64,000 nt of DNA, from NCBI GenBank assembly GCA_943736015.1, contig OX031073.1:25943210-26007209 (forward strand), written 5' to 3'. This DNA is from Tridacna crocea (lineage: Eukaryota > Mollusca > Bivalvia > Cardiida > Cardiidae). Of this stretch, positions 31,502 to 42,406 are shown piece by piece. Every line of letters begins with the position of its first letter. Position 1 is the first letter of the stretch. A program made the translations under genes and the position numbers. Below the pieces are notes generated by a model. It was not told where the DNA came from. It worked only from the letters and a program-made list of their open reading frames with translations, and made no database searches.

Positions 31502-31556
31502 CTTTACAATCACCAATAGCATTTTATAATAAAGAAAAAGAAATGACAAAAGAATT
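31502..31556 (+). CDS. KALRN: Exon 12: short post-PH linker
   Basis: A 55-nt exon after ctatttcag with a gtaagt donor. It encodes ALQSPIAFYNKEKEMTKE plus a split Leu. The A-L-x-S-P-I tract directly after the PH helix also occurs in Trio/Kalirin, which supports this very short exon. Phase 1 in, phase 2 out. Confidence 0.87.
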
Positions 31557-31872
31557 GTAAGTATGATTGATGTTTGTAGAGTATGATATCAGAATTATTG
31601 TTATTACTCTCGTTGTTGTTGTTGTAAACTGCATTTGTACAGGTGTTTATTGTATGCAAGGATATCTTAGTTTTGGGGACTAACCAAAGCTGTATGGCAA
31701 TTTGATTTACGATGGGGTTTTCAAAATTGTCATGAAGAAAAAAATGAGCGATTTACCGACAGAAAAGTACATGTACTCGGATGTATTGGTTTGTTTGTAA
31801 GATGTTTGGAGCCATTTTCTGCATTTCATATCGGTTATATTACAGCAGCCAGCACACTTTCTGTGCTGTCCT

Positions 31873-32098
31873 TTAACCCTTTACCAAACAATCCCTGGTT
31901 TTTACGACCCTGAGATAGAAGCCTTTAGATAACATTGTGGGAAAAGGAGAAATTGCTGGTAACCAGCATTTTCTCCTCTTCCCACAATGTTTTCTACCCT
32001 GCTGGAAACAAATTTTAACTTGTGTTACGTTTACTTTGTCTTCTGCAAGTGCTTTTACTTGGACCAGACTAAAATTTTGTTGTTTGGGAAAGGGTTAA
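31873..32098 (+). repeat. TPM-A
   Basis: Right arm with gaaacaaattttaacttgtg and end gtttgggaaagggttaa, intermediate towards A2; core ctggtaaccag. Confidence 0.9.
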
Positions 32099-32283
32099 TT
32101 TCTTATGCCAGCACTTGGGATGACATTCTTCAGTATCCACTCATACATTTATCACATGAACATTGTGGAAGTAATTGCCATCTTTGAAAGAGGAATTACA
32201 TGTGCAGCAATGGCTATCATCTGTTCTTGGAAAGAATTTTCCAGAGCTTGGAAACAAGCTGGCAAGCCCTGTACATATACTGG

Positions 32284-32697
32284 TAATTGACCTTTCTGCC
32301 GATTTTGATTAACCCATTACCAAACGACAATATTGTAGACTAGTCCAAATTGAAATCATTTGCAGATGACAAAATAAAAGTGACTGAAAATTTGGAATTG
32401 GTTTTGTGAAGGGAAGAAAACATTGTGGGAATAGGAGAAAATGCTGGTTACCAGCATTTTCTCCTTTTCCCACAATGTTTTCTAAAGGTTTCTTTCTCAG
32501 GGACGTCAAAAGTAGGGATTGTGTGGTAATGAGTTAACAGGCCCAACATCTTATTGGCCAATGAAAACGCAGCATTGGGCATCATGTAAACAAACAAGTC
32601 TGACACAATTTTTGGTTAGCTTGTCAGGCTTGACAACCAATATAGCGCATTACTAAGGGGGGCGCGCCAAACTCGCATTTACAGAAAGGTCAATTGA
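32284..32697. mobile_element. Short TIR element carrying a nested TPM
   Basis: aattgacctttctg at the left and cagaaaggtcaatt at the right are inverted. The right half (cttgtcaggcttgacaacca) recurs at about 60628..60715. A TPM-A occupies 32309..32536 inside it. Confidence 0.75.
32309..32536 (-). repeat. TPM-A nested in a TIR element
   Basis: TTAA both ends; one stem mismatch (gggaataggag); core ctggttaccag. Confidence 0.92.
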
Positions 32698-32890
32698 CTG
32701 AGCTATCTGGCTTGGTAAAAGCGATGCTAAAAACCGGAAATTTAGAAATAGGTGACAATTGTATATACAGCCGTGAGTCAATATTATGCCTGTACAAATG
32801 TTTTCTCACAAAGCATGAGTTGTTGTGATTGTATAGTATTATAGATTTGTTACCCTGTGTCATGATGAATTGGACATTGAAAGCTGTCAG

Positions 32891-33105
32891 AACTCCTTAC
32901 CACACAATCCTAATTTTTAATGACTGTGTGAGAAAGAAGCTGTTTGAAAATAATAGTGTTAAAAGGAGAAAATGCTGGTGATAAGCATTTTCTACTTACC
33001 CAAAACTGTTTTCTAAATTGTCAGAGAAAATACAGTTCATATGTCTCAAGTTTGAATTTGTCTAACATTGTTAATTTAGACATGGAAGTGTCAAAGCCTT
33101 GTTTG
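32891..33105 (+). repeat. TPM-A, degenerate
   Basis: ccttaccacacaatcc left end; core ctggtgataagc; the right arm is hardly recognisable. Confidence 0.6.
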
Positions 33106-33264
33106 GGAAGAGTCCTTATCAGAACAAAAAAACTTTGGTTGTTGACCTAAAGCTGTTTACCGGTATCTTCATCTCTTTTCCACTATGTTTCCAAAGTGTT
33201 TAAAGAATATCCCATCATGGTCATCTGCAAATGCTTTCAATTAAATCAGTCCAAAACTTGGTAA

Positions 33265-33490
33265 AGTACCTTTTACTCAACTATACAAAATGACAAGATA
33301 TTATCAAGTTGAAGCATTTGTATGTGATTGTATGTGTTAATCAAGACATGCAATTTCTTTTTTAAAGGATATAAAACATTGCTAGAAAAGGAGGAAATGG
33401 TGGGCTCTATGACTCTTCTTTTTTCTAGTGTTTTCTAAAGCCTTTTTCACGATTGTCATTAGAAGTTGGAACAGTATGGTAGAGAGTCCA
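33265..33490 (-). repeat. TPM-A, degenerate
   Basis: aaaacattgctagaaaagg and ctagtgttttctaaagcc pair; the centre is decayed (atggtgggctctatgac). Confidence 0.55.
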
Positions 33491-33585
33491 ACACTATAGC
33501 TCCTTTTGTTGTATTAATTGAGTTTCATTTCTGTTTAGTTTCATTTCATTTATTTCCCTGTGCATTACCTATAGACCATAGGTTA

Positions 33586-34060
33586 AGAGTTAAACTGTTA
33601 TTTGCTGAAATCTATATTGGATTGAAACATGAGCAAATTGGGTAATGAGTGATTTCTCTTGCCACGTTATTTTAAAAGGGTGTCTGCTACAAGATGCAGA
33701 AAGTATACTGCAGGAGTAAATATAATTAACCCTATATGAAACAATAATATAATGTTATTAATCAAGTGATTTTGTATTGGCCCAGTTACAGGTCCGAGGT
33801 CAGCCGTATTGGCCCGAGGCCGAATTCTCGGTCACTTTTATTATGTCGTCTGCAAATGCTTTCGATTTAGACAAACCTCTAATTTTGTCATTTGGTACTA
33901 GGAGTTAAACCATTATTTGCTGAAATCTGTATTAGATTGAAACATGATCAAATTGAGTAATGAGCAATTTCTCTTGCCACATTGTTCTAAAAAGGTGTCT
34001 GCTGCAAGACGCAGAAAATATACTGCAGGAGTAAATATAATTAACCCTATACAAAACAAT
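33586..34060 (+). repeat. Segmental tandem duplication, ~310-bp period
   Basis: 33586..33752 and 33899..34062 are about 90% alike by eye (tttgctgaaatct, ttctcttgccac, gcaggagtaaatataattaa). The spacer holds a TPM right end (33825..33909). Confidence 0.82.
33825..33909 (+). repeat. TPM-A right end
   Basis: cggtcacttttattatgtcg to aggagttaa only. Confidence 0.75.
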
Positions 34061-34212
34061 TCTTTATTTTATTGACCATGAGGTAGACAGCTTTTGAAAA
34101 CATTGTGAGAAGAGAGAAACTGCTACAATGGTACCACAATGTTTTCTACCCTTGCAAAGACAAATCCTAAATATAATTGAGAAAAAGTCTGTTGAATATT
34201 TGTTACCTGGTA
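34041..34212 (+). repeat. TPM-A, degenerate
   Basis: TTAACCCTATACAAAAC left end; core reduced to actgctacaatggtacc; right end missing. Confidence 0.62.
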
Positions 34213-34735
34213 AAAAATTCAATGAAACAGAAGTTTCATTATAGCAACATTCAAGCAACTGACCTGTTATTATTATTACAACATCATACTCGGTTTAGAA
34301 ATGATAGATTTGATTTTCTTTACAGTAACAAATTGATAGAGATTTTGAAATGAATGGTAGGTAGAGAGAAATAATACACAAGATACTATAATTAGCTTAG
34401 TTGTAGGGGGAAAAAAAGAAAAGTATTTTTACGTCACATATATGTCAGAAATGGCAGGTAGCTTAACTGTGTATACATGCAGCTTGTAACATGTAACTAA
34501 CTTTTTAACAGTAACTTTTTCCTAACAGAGCTTGCTGAATGAAAAAAAAAGTGTTGTATAGATTTGATTTGGTACATTGTCATCTATAGAGAATAAACTG
34601 TCTACAAGGCAACAAAATCTATAACTTGTCCATAATTATTGAAAGTATGTCCAGATGAAACATCAAATTTAATGGGGGTTAATATTATATATATATTAAG
34701 CATATATTTTGTTCAATACAGTTTACATGACTTGA
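34213..34735. other. Intron stretch without recognised content
   Basis: AT-rich, several homopolymer runs, a short (ta)n at about 34688. I see no gene or repeat family here. Confidence 0.5.
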
Positions 34736-34831
34736 ACAGAGTGAAAGAAAGAGAGAGCATACGAGGGAGCGAAAGTGAGGGAGATAGAGGAAAGGATGAG
34801 AGAGAGAGAGATAAAGAGAACAAGAGACGGT
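34736..34831 (+). repeat. Purine-rich low-complexity tract
   Basis: Imperfect GA-rich run (gagagagagagataaagag). It creates spurious open frames with no supporting features. Confidence 0.85.
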
Positions 34832-34896
34832 GACCTTAGAAAACTATGTACTGTGTACACGTCGAATAAAATGCTGTTCTGTTCTGTTAAAAGGTT

Positions 34897-34914
34897 GGGG
34901 GGGGGGGGGGGGGG
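34897..34914 (+). repeat. G18 homopolymer
   Basis: Eighteen consecutive G, preceded by aaggtt and followed by tttaagg. Length is likely to vary and is prone to sequencing error. Confidence 0.9.
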
Positions 34915-34915
34915 T

Positions 34916-35103
34916 TTAAGGTTTTCATTCACTGTCATCTGCAGGAGCACAGAAAGTTGTGGTTCTTTTTTATGTACAGTTATTTACAGCAAACCAGTGT
35001 ACACATTTCTTAAGGTTTTCATTCACTGTCATCTGCAGGAGCACAGAAAGTTGTGGTTCTTTTTTATGTACAGTTATTTACAGCAAACCAGTGTACACAT
35101 TTC
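34916..35103 (+). repeat. Exact 94-bp tandem duplication
   Basis: Two units, 34916..35009 and 35010..35103, appear identical (ttaaggttttcattcactgt to gtgtacacatttc). It is directly after the G run. Confidence 0.92.
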
Positions 35104-35218
35104 TGTCAAAGGAGTTGTTTTGTAAACGTTTTATTTTATTTTATATGTAATAATGACATTTCAGATGACATCAGTAAAAAGTAACTACAGGTAAACACTT
35201 GTTATTTTAGAGCTACCT

Positions 35219-35446
35219 TTAACCCTTTACCCCATGAGACATTTCTGTGGTATCTCTAATTGACCCTAAATTACAGCAAGGATGAAGCCGTTTCTTATGT
35301 GTATATGACACCTTTTGATAGCATAGAAAACATTGTAACAAAAGGTGAAATTGCTCGTCACGAGCAATTTCACCTTTTGCCACAATGTTTTCCAAAGGCT
35401 CCTACAAGCGATGCGTAGAAATGAGTATCTATGGAGTAAAGGGTTA
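35219..35446 (+). repeat. TPM-B, full length
   Basis: Core gctcgtcacgagc; stem mismatch gtaacaaaagg versus ccttttgccac; right tetramer TTAT. Confidence 0.93.
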
Positions 35447-35633
35447 TCATCATCAACTGGTGATGGCTAACTTTTTGTAACACTCACTTCTCAAAACTTA
35501 TCTTCCATATATATGTAGACTTTATTCTTGCAATGCTTTCCTTATGATAGTTGGAAGTCCTTATATGTTTTAGCTCACCTAAGCTGAAAATACCAAAGGT
35601 TAGTTATTGTGATTGATAAGTGTCCAATTTTTC

Positions 35634-35829
35634 TGCCACACAGTAACAAGTTTTAATGACCCTGAGGAAGAAGCCGTTTGAAAACACTATGACTGTGGAC
35701 ATGGTGAAAATGCTTATAACCAGCATTTTCTCCTTTTCCCATTATGTTTTTGCTGCCCCGTCAAGGACAAATTACGTCATACAAGTCACATTTCAAATGT
35801 TGTTTGAAAATGTTTCCAATTGGGTCTAC
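35634..35829 (+). repeat. TPM-A, truncated
   Basis: Left arm from ccacacagtaacaag; core cttataaccagc with the left stem decayed; right arm stops at tccaattgggtc. Confidence 0.72.
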
Positions 35830-35831
35830 TT

Positions 35832-36392
35832 TTTTAGCTCATCTATCGAAGGCCAGTGGGTAAATGTCATGGCCTGGTGTCCGTCTTGCCTGCGTGTATC
35901 CATGGGTGTGTTAACTTTTATTTCAAATATCTTCTCTGAAACTACTTATCCAATTTTGATGAACCTTCACAGAAGGATCCTGCCTCTTCAGTCCTCTTCA
36001 GAATATCTTGAAAAAAAGGATTCCTCAAAAACTCTGGTTGCCATGGCAACAAAACCAAAAAATATTGAAAAATCTTTGAAAATCTTTTTGTTGGAAACAA
36101 CACGGCATGGGGGCTACCAAATTTTGAGTGTAGCTTTATCAAGTGGACCTCTACACAGTTTCTTCAAATTAGTGCCCTGTTGTCAGATTTGGCCCCACCT
36201 TGGGGGTCACAAGTTTTACATGGGCTTAAATAGGGCAAATCTTTTCATACCTAGCCGTATAGCCTAGGACAACTGAATTTTGCATGTAGCTTTATCTGGT
36301 GGGCCAATTGGCCAAGTATTGTAATGTTTAGCATGTTGTGTTTTACTTATTAGCCAGTGGAGCAATACAGGGCCATCATGGCCCCCTTGTAT
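35832..36392 (+). mobile_element. Dispersed element with TAGCTCA start
   Basis: Starts tttagctcatctatcgaagg; ends agtggagcaatacagggcca then tcatggcccccttgt. Related ends are at 54838..54880 and 60595..60622. Its partly open frame is not a gene. Confidence 0.65.
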
Positions 36393-37608
36393 CTTATTTT
36401 GATCTATAGTGTTACACAATTTATGAGCAATATATTTGATGATGAACTTAGTGATAGATTTCAATATGCAGATTATGCACATAAAATCCCAAAATGACAA
36501 AGGTCAAGGTCAAAGTTTGTGTATAAAAAGAAACAGAAAAATTAAGACCATAACCAGAGGGAGATTTCTCTTTTACCATGTAAAAATTTGCTGTTTTACA
36601 TAGACCTGTATAGTGAAAGTAAGTAAAGTTCTTTGTTGGAATGTTTTGGTTTTTTTTTCCACAACCTTATTTCTAAGGTACTTATACATGTACCACTTAA
36701 TTTCTCAGATGAGTAATCAAGGACCCTTTCAGCTCTCTCTCTCTCTCTTGTGTCCTTTACTTCAATTTTCTTTAATTATAGTGTAGGTTTGTCTAAGAAC
36801 TGCATATGGGGGCTGTTTGCAAAACTAAACCTTTTTCCAATTTATGACTTTTCTCACTTTTTCTTAATGTGTAGTTTCAATAAATCCTGTACTGAACTAT
36901 ATATAGAGGGATGTAGCGGAGGTTGTTTTTTTTAACATGGTGATAAATGGACAAAATACTGTTGCCTTCAAAATCTAGTAAAAGGATAAGGTACATGGAG
37001 GAAGCATTAATGTCATATTTATTTTTTATCAGGCTGGTGTCACAATTTGTGAATGAAGCATAGGGCACCCTAATGGGGTTCATGTAATATTGCCTTTCAG
37101 AGTACAGATTTGGCTAAGACTTGTGTAATGGGTGGTCGGTGCAGGGAAACAGCATTTAGTGGGCAATCCATCCCAGACTGCTCGAGTGTTAGCAGAATCT
37201 GTACCTTTTTTGCCTATCAAAGGCGATATTAAAGGAATCCACATTAGGGTGCTTCATCCTTAACCCACAGTTTTTCTGCTTCAGTTTGATGATATTTTCA
37301 ATGAAATTTTAGTTGGTAGAAAACTATCAAGCTTCGTGGAGGCTTAATAATTTCTATGCACCATAGCCATTTCTCCCTTCACATACAAGGCCTTATGACA
37401 TTCCATGCTATTTCTGTTTTTTTTTTTCATATAAGGCTTAAGTTTATGATATGTCCCTGGCATATCTACCCTCTTATGATAGGCCTTATGTTCATGCTGT
37501 GTCTTCCTTCCGACTCATGGAAGCCGTATCTTATATTATACCAATGCTATTTGGCCCCTCGCATACATCTTATATCATATCATATATATATCTACAACAT
37601 TCATGCCA
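36393..37608. other. Intron stretch without recognised content
   Basis: A (ct)n run at about 36734 and an AT-rich tract at about 37570..37595; otherwise nothing identified. Overlapping open frames lack splice sites and similarity. Confidence 0.5.
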
Positions 37609-37819
37609 TAGCTACAGATAGAGGGAATGATTTTGATATCAAAATTGAAAATATTCATTATGCTCCACTAAACCCAATGTTTTGGGTGCTCATTAGAATC
37701 GTCTCATCGAGACGAATCGTCTCATCGAGACGATTCTAATGAGTACCCACAACATAGGGTTTTTATGAGAAATAATGGATTTAGATTATCGTCACTACCT
37801 CTTATGTGAAGCTCTGCAT
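37609..37819. repeat. FB-2 with duplicated centre
   Basis: The hairpin centre reads cgtctcatcgagacgaat twice in a row, lengthening the palindrome by ~18 bp. Outer ends are diverged. Confidence 0.85.
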
Positions 37820-38470
37820 GTTATCTCTTCTTCCCCACTCTCATCTTTGCGAGCCAAGGTTACGTTTACTACATGGATCTTACCTTGGCTGATTGAGTCT
37901 GATTTCGAGATTCCTGCAATGTGCCCTCTATTGGATGCTGGTTATTACCCCCCTTTACATCATATTTCAGAAAGCCAATGAAATATCGTTTTACAAACTG
38001 CTTAGGAATACAATTATTCAACATGAAGCAATAAGCAGACATCAACGTGGGTTTCCATGTTCACTTTCTATTCGAAAGGTTGCGACTTTATTCTATTTTT
38101 ATCAAAGATGGAATGCTATGATCGATTTCATGTGTTGCAGTTAGAGCTGGCTGCATCCAATGAAAAAGCGTATCGAGGGAATGTAAAAATCAAGCTCGAT
38201 CTGCCAAGGGTAGAGTAGCGTAGTGAATCGTCAGCCTTGGCTTGCGAAGATGCCCCACTCTTGGAAGCCACATGTTGGGACATCCTGTTTTCCCCATCTC
38301 AAAATTATATGGCCTTAGCTTAAGATATTTTGATGCTTCCTTTTACCTTCACAAGTGTGTCTAACAGTCATGACATTTGCTATTTCTTGTCACTTCTTTT
38401 ATATGTAAGACTGTCTCATCTTCAAGTTTTTTTTCAAGCCATGGAGTTCTTCTTTTCAACTATTTTCAAG
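37820..38470. other. Intron stretch without recognised content
   Basis: No repeat family or exon signature identified. Confidence 0.45.
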
Positions 38471-38699
38471 TTAATACATTACCACACAATCCCTACTTTT
38501 GATGACCCTGAGGTAGAAGCCTTTTGAAAACATTGTGGGAAAAGGAGAAAATGCTGGTAACCAGCATTTTCTCCTTTTCCCACGATGTTTTCTTCCCTTC
38601 CTGAAACAAATTTCAAGTTTTCAGTCATTTTTATTTTGTCGTCTGCAAATGCTTTCAATTTCGACCAGCCTAAAATTTTGTTGTTTGGTAAAGCGTTAT
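38471..38699 (+). repeat. TPM-A, full length
   Basis: TTAATACATTACC left, core perfect, one outer mismatch (cacgatg); right tetramer TTAT shared with the next copy. Confidence 0.92.
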
Positions 38700-38911
38700 C
38701 TCTCTACCAAATGACAAAAGTTTAGACTTGTCAAAATTGAAAGCATTTGCAGACAACAAAATAAATGTGACTCAGCAATATTGAAACTTGACTTTAGATG
38801 GGTAGAAAACGTTATGTGAAAAGGAGAAAATGCTGGTTACCAGCATTTTCTCCTTTTCTCAAAATATTTTCAGAAGGCTTCTTCCTCAGGGATTGTTTGG
38901 TAAAGGGTTAA
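38696..38911 (-). repeat. TPM-A
   Basis: Tail to tail with the previous copy; core perfect; right arm shortened. Confidence 0.88.
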
Positions 38912-38978
38912 ACCCACTTTGCACATGGTATGAAATATATATTTTTGTCTTAAGTATTTATGTCTGGCATATATTTTC

Positions 38979-39430
38979 AGCTCACCTGAGCACAAAGTGC
39001 TCAAGGTGAGCTTGTGTGGTTGTGCTGTGTTGGTCTTGGGTCATCTAGGTTTCAACATTTACCTTGTGGGAACTCTACGGCCCTCATTCATTCAGTTTCT
39101 CAGGAAATATGTCTAGAATGTTTTTCTTGATGATATCCCGGACAAGTTCAAATTGGATCATCTCTGGTCAAAAAGTACATGTAGGTCACAAGGCTAAACC
39201 TTTGAAAAAGCTTATGTGCATTCAAGAGGCCACATTTTCATTCAGTTACTCCTGAAATTTAGTTTGTATGTTTGTCTTGATGATATCTTGGACAATGTCA
39301 AAATTAGGTCACATTTGGCAAAAAAGTAGGTCACATGGCTAAATCTTGGAAAAAGCTTGTGTGCACTCTAGCGGCCAAATTTTCATGATATATATGACAA
39401 GTTCAAATGTAGGTCAAGTTGGTCAAAAAG
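38979..39430 (+). mobile_element. AGCTCACCTGAG-type element, truncated
   Basis: Begins agctcacctgagcacaaagt, continues gctcaaggtgagct, then ~165-bp internal repeats (cttgatgatatc, aagtaggtcac). The same start is at 58936. Confidence 0.75.
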
Positions 39431-39544
39431 AAGGTCACTTACATGCATGCATTTAAGATCATTATTTTTTTTAAGGTTAGTTGTACGGCTTACAGAGTCT
39501 GTATGGTCACATGTTAACTTAAGTACCATAAGTTTCTTTAATGT

Positions 39545-39712
39545 GGGTTTTAAAACACTATGGGGAAAGGATGAATTGCTGGTAACCAGCATTTTCTCCT
39601 TTTCCCACAACGGTTTTTACCCCAGATGGGTACAAATCGCATTGTTTGAGCCAATTTTGAATTTTCTTCAAATGCTGTATTGTCTAAAATTTTCCAGTCT
39701 ATAAATGAGTAA
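39545..39712 (+). repeat. TPM-A, degenerate
   Basis: Core ctggtaaccag; left arm mostly missing; right arm decayed. Ends about 54 bp before exon 13. Confidence 0.68.
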
Positions 39713-39765
39713 ACAGACTTGCTCAGTCTTGCATTTCTACACACTGTTTTCTATGATTTTTACAG

Positions 39766-40312
39766 ATCTGCCCCTGACCTTGCTAATGGTAATAAGGACG
39801 GACAACTCCGCAAGACGAAGTCCCAACCTCAGCCTGCCAGGGCCAACAACTCTGTCCCACAAGTGATTCCTGGGAAAACTCAAGTTCAAGAGGATGCTCA
39901 TAAACATTCACGTTGTAAATCAGTTCCCACCCCTCTAAGTGAAGTATCCAATCAAAATAAAGCTGATAGTGCAGGGGCAGGACCAAGGCAAGGTGGGCGG
40001 GAAATTTCATGTCCTAATTCTCCAACAGATCGTATTAGAATTTCAGATACTGACAAGAATAGTAAGAAACCTATGAATTTGACCTCTTTAATTTCTAATG
40101 AATTAGCAAGTGATCCTACGAGACCGAAGAAAATGCTTTTTGAAGGATTTAGATATACTCTAAGAAAATCAAAAGACGATAGTGCAGTGGGTGGAATAGA
40201 ATCAAGTTATGCAAATTCGAATGAAGGGGAAACCGACCCATCAGTTCAAGGAAATGAAACTCAGTCAGCCAAGACTAATGGAGCAGAGACTCTCGAAAAT
40301 GAACAAAATGCG
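39766..40312 (+). CDS. KALRN: Exon 13: long polar linker between PH2 and SH3
   Basis: The largest exon (547 nt, 182 complete codons plus a split Leu) lies between ttttacag and gtaagt. The product is Ser/Asn/Lys/Gln-rich and probably disordered. Basic patches include RKTKSQPQP and RYTLRKSK, and PLSEVSNQNK is Ser-rich. In vertebrate relatives the matching linker carries phosphorylation sites; that role is an analogy only. Codon-length open reading, splice sites and phase fit support it. No fold is recognised. Confidence 0.85.
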
Positions 40313-40732
40313 GTAAGTGGGCATTCGAGTAACCTCTCATGATATGGAATGAGTCGGCAAATATTTAAATTGTACAAACAATAACAGTGTGTGGAATGCA
40401 CTATTAACATAATAGATGTGAATGATCATGAAGCAATTCTAGTACTCCGAAGACAGTTTTAAACTGATGAATGCTTTGTCGAGGAGAACAAAATAACACA
40501 GTAGATACAAAAGAGCCAATCTTTCGTAGTGTTTGAGTAAATAAATGGAATGACTTTGTGATGTGTCTAATCCAGTTGTATGTGGAATGTGGAATGAATG
40601 TGTTAACTTATATGTGAATGTTGAATCCAACGTTTATTTTTCATTTTGTATATATAATACTAGTGGAATGCCCTTTACGTAATTTATTCAAGAATAGATC
40701 AAAATATGTGAAACTATGACAAAAACCCTATT

Positions 40733-40962
40733 TTGACTCTTTACCACACAAGAAAAATTTTAGACCAGTCCAAATTGAAAGCATTTGCAGATGACAAAAT
40801 AAAAGTGACTGAAACTTTGAAATTTGTTTTGTGAAGGATGGAAAACATTGTGGGAAAAGGAGAAAATGCTGGTTACCAGCATTTTCTCCTTTTCCCACAA
40901 TGTTTTCTAAAGGCTTCTTTCTTAGGGTCGTCAAAAGTAGGGATTATGTGGTAATAGGTTAA
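40733..40962 (-). repeat. TPM-A, full length
   Basis: Long perfect palindrome (aaaacattgtgggaaaagga to matching right arm); ends TTGA and TTAA. Confidence 0.93.
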
Positions 40963-40984
40963 ACCTGTTATTACAAATAATATT

Positions 40985-41062
40985 TTGACTCCTTTACCAG
41001 AAGATGAAGTTTTGGACCAACCATTTTGGAAGCATTTGAAGATGACAAAGTGATGTTATTGA
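40985..41062 (-). repeat. TPM-A left-end fragment
   Basis: ttgactcctttaccag and ggaagcatttgaagatgac, then broken by the next copy. Confidence 0.55.
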
Positions 41063-41282
41063 ACTCCTTACCGTCAGGCAAAATGTTAAACTTGTCGAAA
41101 TTGAAAGCATTTGCAAATGACAATTAAAGTGTTGACTCCATGTTTTGGAAAGGGCAGAAAACATTGTCAAAAAAGGAGATAATTCTGGTTACTAGCATAT
41201 TCTCCTTTTTCCATGATTTTTTCCAAAGGCTTCTTTCACTGGGTGGATAAAAATTGTTTAAAGTCGGGGTTTGTTAGGTTAA
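41063..41282 (-). repeat. TPM-A, diverged
   Basis: Core ctggttactagc; decayed stems; right end ggttaa. Confidence 0.72.
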
Positions 41283-41299
41283 AACATTATTTTTGTCAA

Positions 41300-41478
41300 T
41301 CAGGGGGAAGAAAACATTGTAAGAAAGGAAGAATGTGTTGGTTACCAGCTTTGTGGAAATAAGGAAAAATGCTGGCAATCAGCATTTTCTCCTTGGCCCA
41401 CAACATTTTCTATGCTTGTATAGGCAGTTCCTATCCTTTAGCCACCTGTGATTTGTTGTCTGCAAATTGGTACAGTTA
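41300..41478. repeat. TPM-A chimera with two partial cores
   Basis: gttggttaccagc (reverse type) is followed ~35 bp later by ctggcaatcagc (forward type) and a forward right arm. This suggests rearrangement between two copies. Confidence 0.65.
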
Positions 41479-41705
41479 AACTCATTACCAAACAACAAAA
41501 ATTTGAGTTTTTCCATATCGGAAGCATTAGCAGATGACAAAATAAAAGTGACTGAAAATTCAAAATTTGTTTTGTGAAGGGTAGAAAATACTGTGGGAAA
41601 AGGAGAAAATGCTGATTACCAGCATTTTCTCCTTTCCCCACAATGTTTTCCAAAGGCTTTTTTCTCAGGCTCGTTAAAAGTCAGAATTGTGTGGTAATGG
41701 GTTAA
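41476..41705 (-). repeat. TPM-A, full length
   Basis: Core ctgattaccag; TTAA both ends. Confidence 0.9.
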
Positions 41706-41799
41706 ACCAACCTAAAATTTTGTCGTGTGATAGAGATTGAAAAGAAGAAACTGTCCAGTATATGTATCACAAAATAGAAATACTTGAAGGAAATGAACA

Positions 41800-41890
41800 G
41801 TCCAGTACATGAATGGTCTGATAAACATTGTTGGGGAAAGCAACTACTTTGAACAGCTGCTGCTTTTCCCACAAGGTTTTCAAAGCTAGT
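41800..41890. repeat. TPM core fragment
   Basis: taaacattgttggggaaagc and gcttttcccacaaggttttc with an altered centre (gaacagctgctgc). Confidence 0.5.
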
Positions 41891-41932
41891 GCATGGGTGT
41901 AATATTAAAGTGCATGAGAAATTTTCACATCA

Positions 41933-42159
41933 TCTCAGTACCAAATGACAATATTTTGGGCTTGTCCAAATTCAAAGGGTTTGCAGACAACAAAATACAA
42001 GTGACTTAAAATTTGAAATTTGTTTTGTGAAGAGTAGAAAACATTGTGGGAAAAGGAAAAAATGCTGGTTTCCAGCATTTTCTGTTTTTTCCCACATCAT
42101 TTTCTAAAGCTTTTTTCAAAGGGTCATTAACACTGGGGATTCCATAGTAAGTGGTTTAA
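41933..42159 (-). repeat. TPM-A
   Basis: Core ctggtttccag; right stem decayed (tgttttttcccacatc); right end tttaa. Confidence 0.82.
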
Positions 42160-42177
42160 AGTCGTCATAAATTTTAT

Positions 42178-42406
42178 TTTACCCTTTACCAAACAATCCT
42201 TGGTTTTGACGACCCTAAGAAAAGAGCCTTCTGAAAACATTGTGGGAAAAGGAGAAAATGCTGGTAAACAGCATTTTCTCCTTTTTCCACAATGTTTTCT
42301 TCCCTTTCCAAAACAAATTTCAATTTTTTGGTCACATTAATTTTGTCGTCTGCAAATGCTTCCAATTTGGACCTGTCTAAAATTGTGTTGTTTGGTAAAG
42401 AGTTAT
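42178..42406 (+). repeat. TPM-A
   Basis: Core ctggtaaacag; arms near consensus; right tetramer TTAT. Confidence 0.9.

Noticed and set aside
34775-35125. Open frame of 116 codons across the GA-rich tract and 94-bp duplication
   Set aside because: It crosses low-complexity DNA, the G18 run and a duplicated unit. No splice or domain support.
35656-36267. Open frame of 203 codons
   Set aside because: It runs from a TPM into an AGCTCA-type element and has no recognisable domain or splice context.
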